Shown here piece after piece: positions 61,840-64,000 of a DNA stretch of 64,000 nt. The position numbers and the translations under genes were made by a program. Where the stretch lies: assembly GCA_965245735.1 (NCBI GenBank), contig CBDFAX010000009.1, forward strand, positions 3,727-67,726, in the 5' to 3' direction. The stretch is from Abiotrophia sp965245735. GTDB lineage: Bacteria; Bacillota; Bacilli; Lactobacillales; Aerococcaceae. Numbering within the stretch: the first letter of the stretch is position 1; each line of letters opens with the position of its first letter. Under the pieces are notes generated by a model that worked only from the letters and a program-made list of their open reading frames with translations, did not search any database and was not told the origin of the DNA.

Positions 61840-62583
61840 ATGCATATTCATTGCTTAGGGTGTGCTGGTGGCTATCCGATGGGAGACAATGGCACGACGG
61901 CTTTTGTGGTTTCGAGTCAGGACCGGTCCTATCATATTTTGCTTGATGCAGGAAGTGGCGCTGCGCGTGCCTTAGAAAATTATCTAGATGTACTAGAGCT
62001 TAATGCTGTCATTATTTCCCATGACCACGCTGATCACGTGGCGGATTTAGGCACTATCCAGCATTTATTGATGTTGAAACCTTCAGGTGCTAAACATGCG
62101 CCAGTGCCTATTTATTTGCATGACCAATCGGTATTTCCGCCATTGGCCATTGAGGACAAAACCAGCCAATTGATGACTTATGGGGCGGATAGCGTCTTAG
62201 AATGTGGGCCTTTCCGCGTAAGTTTTTGCCAGACGGTCCATCCACTTCCTTGCTATGCTATGCGTGTGGAAGAGATAGAGACAGGACAAGTCCTAGTCTT
62301 TACAGCTGATACGGGGTGGTGTCCAGAATTGATTGGATTCAGCCAGGGCGCCCATGTGCTAATTGCTGATTCGGCTTTCACTAACGAACGAGGGCGAAAC
62401 GAGATTCATATGACAGCGGGCGAAGTGGCGCAGTTGGCCAATCAGGCCCATGTACAAACTCTGGTAGCCAGTCATATGGCGCCACATGCGGATCAAACTC
62501 TCATCCTCCAACAAATAGCAGCGGATTTGAACCCGGATATTAATTTAATTCATTGTCAGCCGGGTCTGACGATATCACTTTAA
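61840..62583 (+). CDS. MBL-fold metallo-hydrolase, YhfI-like
   Basis: A 247-residue metallo-beta-lactamase-fold hydrolase. The zinc motif is H61-D-H63-A-D65-H66, with a later FTADTGWCPEL and SHMAPH. It fits the RNase Z-like/YhfI group. In B. subtilis yhfI lies beside the lipoate ligase gene, the same order as here. Substrate unknown. The start at ATG 61840 follows GGGGTAAGG; it is 12 bp from the M42 gene and 15 bp from lplJ. Confidence 0.92.
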   Translation: MHIHCLGCAGGYPMGDNGTTAFVVSSQDRSYHILLDAGSGAARALENYLDVLELNAVIISHDHADHVADLGTIQHLLMLKPSGAKHAPVPIYLHDQSVFPPLAIEDKTSQLMTYGADSVLECGPFRVSFCQTVHPLPCYAMRVEEIETGQVLVFTADTGWCPELIGFSQGAHVLIADSAFTNERGRNEIHMTAGEVAQLANQAHVQTLVASHMAPHADQTLILQQIAADLNPDINLIHCQPGLTISL

Positions 62584-62598
62584 GAGGGAGCGTATAAT

Positions 62599-63606
62599 AT
62601 GTATTTTGTTGATAATGGCAACAACTATGATGCAAGTCTGAATATTGCTTTAGAAACTTATTTGGTAGAGAACCGATTGGTCGATGAGCCCATCTTACTC
62701 TTTTACATTAATGATCCTTCTATTATAGTAGGAAGAAATCAAAACACCATTGAAGAAGTGAATCAAGCCTATGTAGAAGAAAAAGGAATTCGGGTAGTGC
62801 GTCGCATGTCAGGCGGAGGCGCCGTCTACCACGATCGAGGCAACTTTTCATTTTGCTTCATTAAAGACGATGACGGCTCCTTCCGGGATTTCGCCAGCTT
62901 CACGCAACCGGTAATTGAAGCTTTGCATAAAATGGGGGCCAAAGGCGCTGAGCTCAAAGGGCGGAACGATCTACTAATTGATGATAAGAAGTTTTCGGGT
63001 AATGCCATGTATGCGAAGAATGGCCGTATGACTGCCCATGGGACCATCTTATTCGATGCGGATCTTGATGAAGTGACCAAGGCGCTTAAACCCCGAAAGG
63101 AAAAATTTGAATCCAAGGGGATTAAGTCAGTCCGTAGTCGTGTAACTAATATTAAACCTTATGTGTCACCAGAATATCAAAAACTCACTACCGAGGAGTT
63201 CCGTGATATACTCTTGCTTGAAATATTTGGCGTGGAAAGTCGTGACCAAGTCAAAGAATTTAAGTTGACTGAAGCAGATTGGGCCAAAGTCCGAGAGATT
63301 CAAGCTGAACGCTTCGGCAATTGGGAATGGAACTATGGACAATCGCCAGCCTTTGCTATCCAAATGAGTCAGAAGTTCCCATTTGGCTTTGTCGATTTCC
63401 GCTTCAATGTTGAGCAAGGGGTTATTAAGGAAGTTAAAGTCTATGGCGACTTCTTTGGCCTAGGAGACATTAGCGATGTAGAAAACGCGCTAGTAGGCGT
63501 ACGATTCGAGCGCGAGGCTGTCAACCAGGTATTTGAGAACTTAGACTTCAATAAATATTTTGGTCGAGTAACAGCAGAAGAAATTCTGACCTTAATCTTC
63601 GGCTAG
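62599..63606 (+). CDS. lplJ: Lipoate-protein ligase
   Basis: Attaches scavenged lipoate to E2 subunits and GcvH. The 335-residue protein has the lipoate ligase core: IIVGRNQNTIEEVN, then VRRMSGGGAVYHDRGNF, and GNAMYAKNGRMTAHGTILFD with the binding lysine. The C-terminal accessory domain is present, as in the LplA-type ligases. ATG 62599 follows AGAGGGAG. The gene is last in the M42-YhfI-lplJ run and ends at a long terminator. Confidence 0.96.
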   Translation: MYFVDNGNNYDASLNIALETYLVENRLVDEPILLFYINDPSIIVGRNQNTIEEVNQAYVEEKGIRVVRRMSGGGAVYHDRGNFSFCFIKDDDGSFRDFASFTQPVIEALHKMGAKGAELKGRNDLLIDDKKFSGNAMYAKNGRMTAHGTILFDADLDEVTKALKPRKEKFESKGIKSVRSRVTNIKPYVSPEYQKLTTEEFRDILLLEIFGVESRDQVKEFKLTEADWAKVREIQAERFGNWEWNYGQSPAFAIQMSQKFPFGFVDFRFNVEQGVIKEVKVYGDFFGLGDISDVENALVGVRFEREAVNQVFENLDFNKYFGRVTAEEILTLIFG

Positions 63607-63612
63607 AATTGG

Positions 63613-63664
63613 CACTATATATAGGGGGAGCCACTTGGCTATACAACCTATATATAGTGTTTTT
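63613..63664 (+). terminator. Terminator of lplJ
   Basis: CACTATATATAGG (63613-63625) pairs exactly with CCTATATATAGTG (63647-63659) over a 21-nt loop, followed by TTTTT. The stem is AT-rich. Confidence 0.85.
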
Positions 63665-63705
63665 CTTTTGGGTCAAAAAAAGGACCGAAAAGTGGCTAGA
63701 AAGTG

Positions 63706-63735
63706 TTGACTTAGTGGGCTTAGTCATGGTATATT
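63706..63735 (+). promoter_or_regulatory. Promoter 1 upstream of the rRNA operon
   Basis: TTGACT (63706-63711), an 18-bp spacer and TATATT (63730-63735) with TGG before it. It is the first of three promoter-like elements leading to the right edge. Confidence 0.65.
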
Positions 63736-63799
63736 ACATTATGTTCTTAGGAACACACGAACCATTTTCTAAAAATCGTCAAAAGCATTCGAAAAAGCT

Positions 63800-63828
63800 T
63801 TGACATTGTCAGAAGATGGTGCTAATAT
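63800..63828 (+). promoter_or_regulatory. Promoter 2 upstream of the rRNA operon
   Basis: TTGACA (63800-63805), a 17-bp spacer and TAATAT (63823-63828). The region after the -10 is the first copy of a 20-bp direct repeat (63821-63840). Confidence 0.85.
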
Positions 63829-63890
63829 ATAGAAGTTGTCGCTAAGACAAGGGCCAAGCAAAAACTTCGAAAAAAACTTCTGAAAAGTTG

Positions 63891-63919
63891 TTGACAGGAA
63901 GTGAGGCTTGTGCTAATAT
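63891..63919 (+). promoter_or_regulatory. Promoter 3 upstream of the rRNA operon
   Basis: TTGACA (63891-63896), a 17-bp spacer and TAATAT (63914-63919), with the second copy of the repeat GCTAATATATAGAAGTTGTC at 63912-63931. Confidence 0.85.
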
Positions 63920-63931
63920 ATAGAAGTTGTC

Positions 63932-64000
63932 ACGTGGTGGCAACCAGCACATTGAAAACTAAACAAAGACACACCAAGAATGTGAGGGTCATCGAGGTAA
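63932..64000 (+). other. Leader of an rRNA operon (cut by the window edge)
   Basis: The text after promoter 3 includes ATTGAAAACTAAACAAAG, a sequence typical of the region before 16S rRNA in Lactobacillales. No 16S sequence is reached. The identification as an rRNA leader rests on this and on the tandem strong promoters. Confidence 0.7.

Noticed and set aside
63609..63803. 64-codon open frame after lplJ
   Set aside because: It lies across the lplJ terminator and the first rRNA promoter and has no ribosome binding site.

Overview
The window is a chromosomal segment of a low-to-moderate GC Firmicute of the order Lactobacillales. The evidence is the strong AGGAGG ribosome binding sites with TTG/GTG starts, the LPETG sortase signal, a fructose PTS, an L-lactate dehydrogenase, a SagA/PcsB-type NlpC/P60 hydrolase and the pth-mfd-rqcP-divIC-yabR-tilS-hpt-ftsH-hslO-dusB gene order. 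The family is an inference only: something near the Aerococcaceae or Carnobacteriaceae would fit.

Layout. 1-167 is the tail of an LPXTG surface protein. 541-7910 is rpoB-rpoC behind a structured leader. 8167-10674 holds a nucleotidyltransferase-like gene and lysS. 10900-18393 is an accessory cassette: a cytoplasmic glycerophosphodiester phosphodiesterase, an AfuABC/FbpABC-type ABC importer (binding protein, ATPase, fused double permease), a three-domain regulator (LacI HTH, type-1 periplasmic-binding fold, ABC solute-binding-protein fold) and an MgtC-like membrane protein. 18526-20528 is a run of small genes (ASCH, GNAT, NUDIX, MmcQ/YjbR). 20788-25243 is rpsL-rpsG-fusA-tuf. 25357-27004 (minus) is a BcrA-like ABC exporter. 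27257-30901 is fruR-fruK-fruA. ldh (minus) is followed by the long translation/division/repair cluster from pth to dusB (32140-44172). 44232-48159 (minus) is a small membrane protein and an mgl-type sugar importer ordered A-C-B. tyrS, the SagA-like hydrolase, a three-component sugar-sensing system (YesN-YesM-anchored binding protein, minus), a secreted protein and an orphan acyl-CoA dehydrogenase follow. 58738-63606 holds an OmpR/HK pair, an M42 peptidase, a YhfI-like metallo-hydrolase and lplJ. The window closes in tandem rRNA promoters.

How it works together. Most of the window is core machinery: transcription, translation, tRNA modification, ribosome rescue, division and lactic fermentation. 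The accessory parts are mainly nutrient acquisition. The most unusual item is the 687-residue regulator at 15651-17714, which carries an ABC-importer-type solute-binding domain inside a cytoplasmic LacI-family repressor, next to a dedicated importer and phosphodiesterase. I read that cassette as a self-regulated organophosphate (possibly glycerophosphodiester) uptake module. The substrate is inference.

No CRISPR array, insertion sequence, prophage gene, tRNA gene or riboswitch could be supported by reading. The 16S gene itself lies just beyond the right edge.
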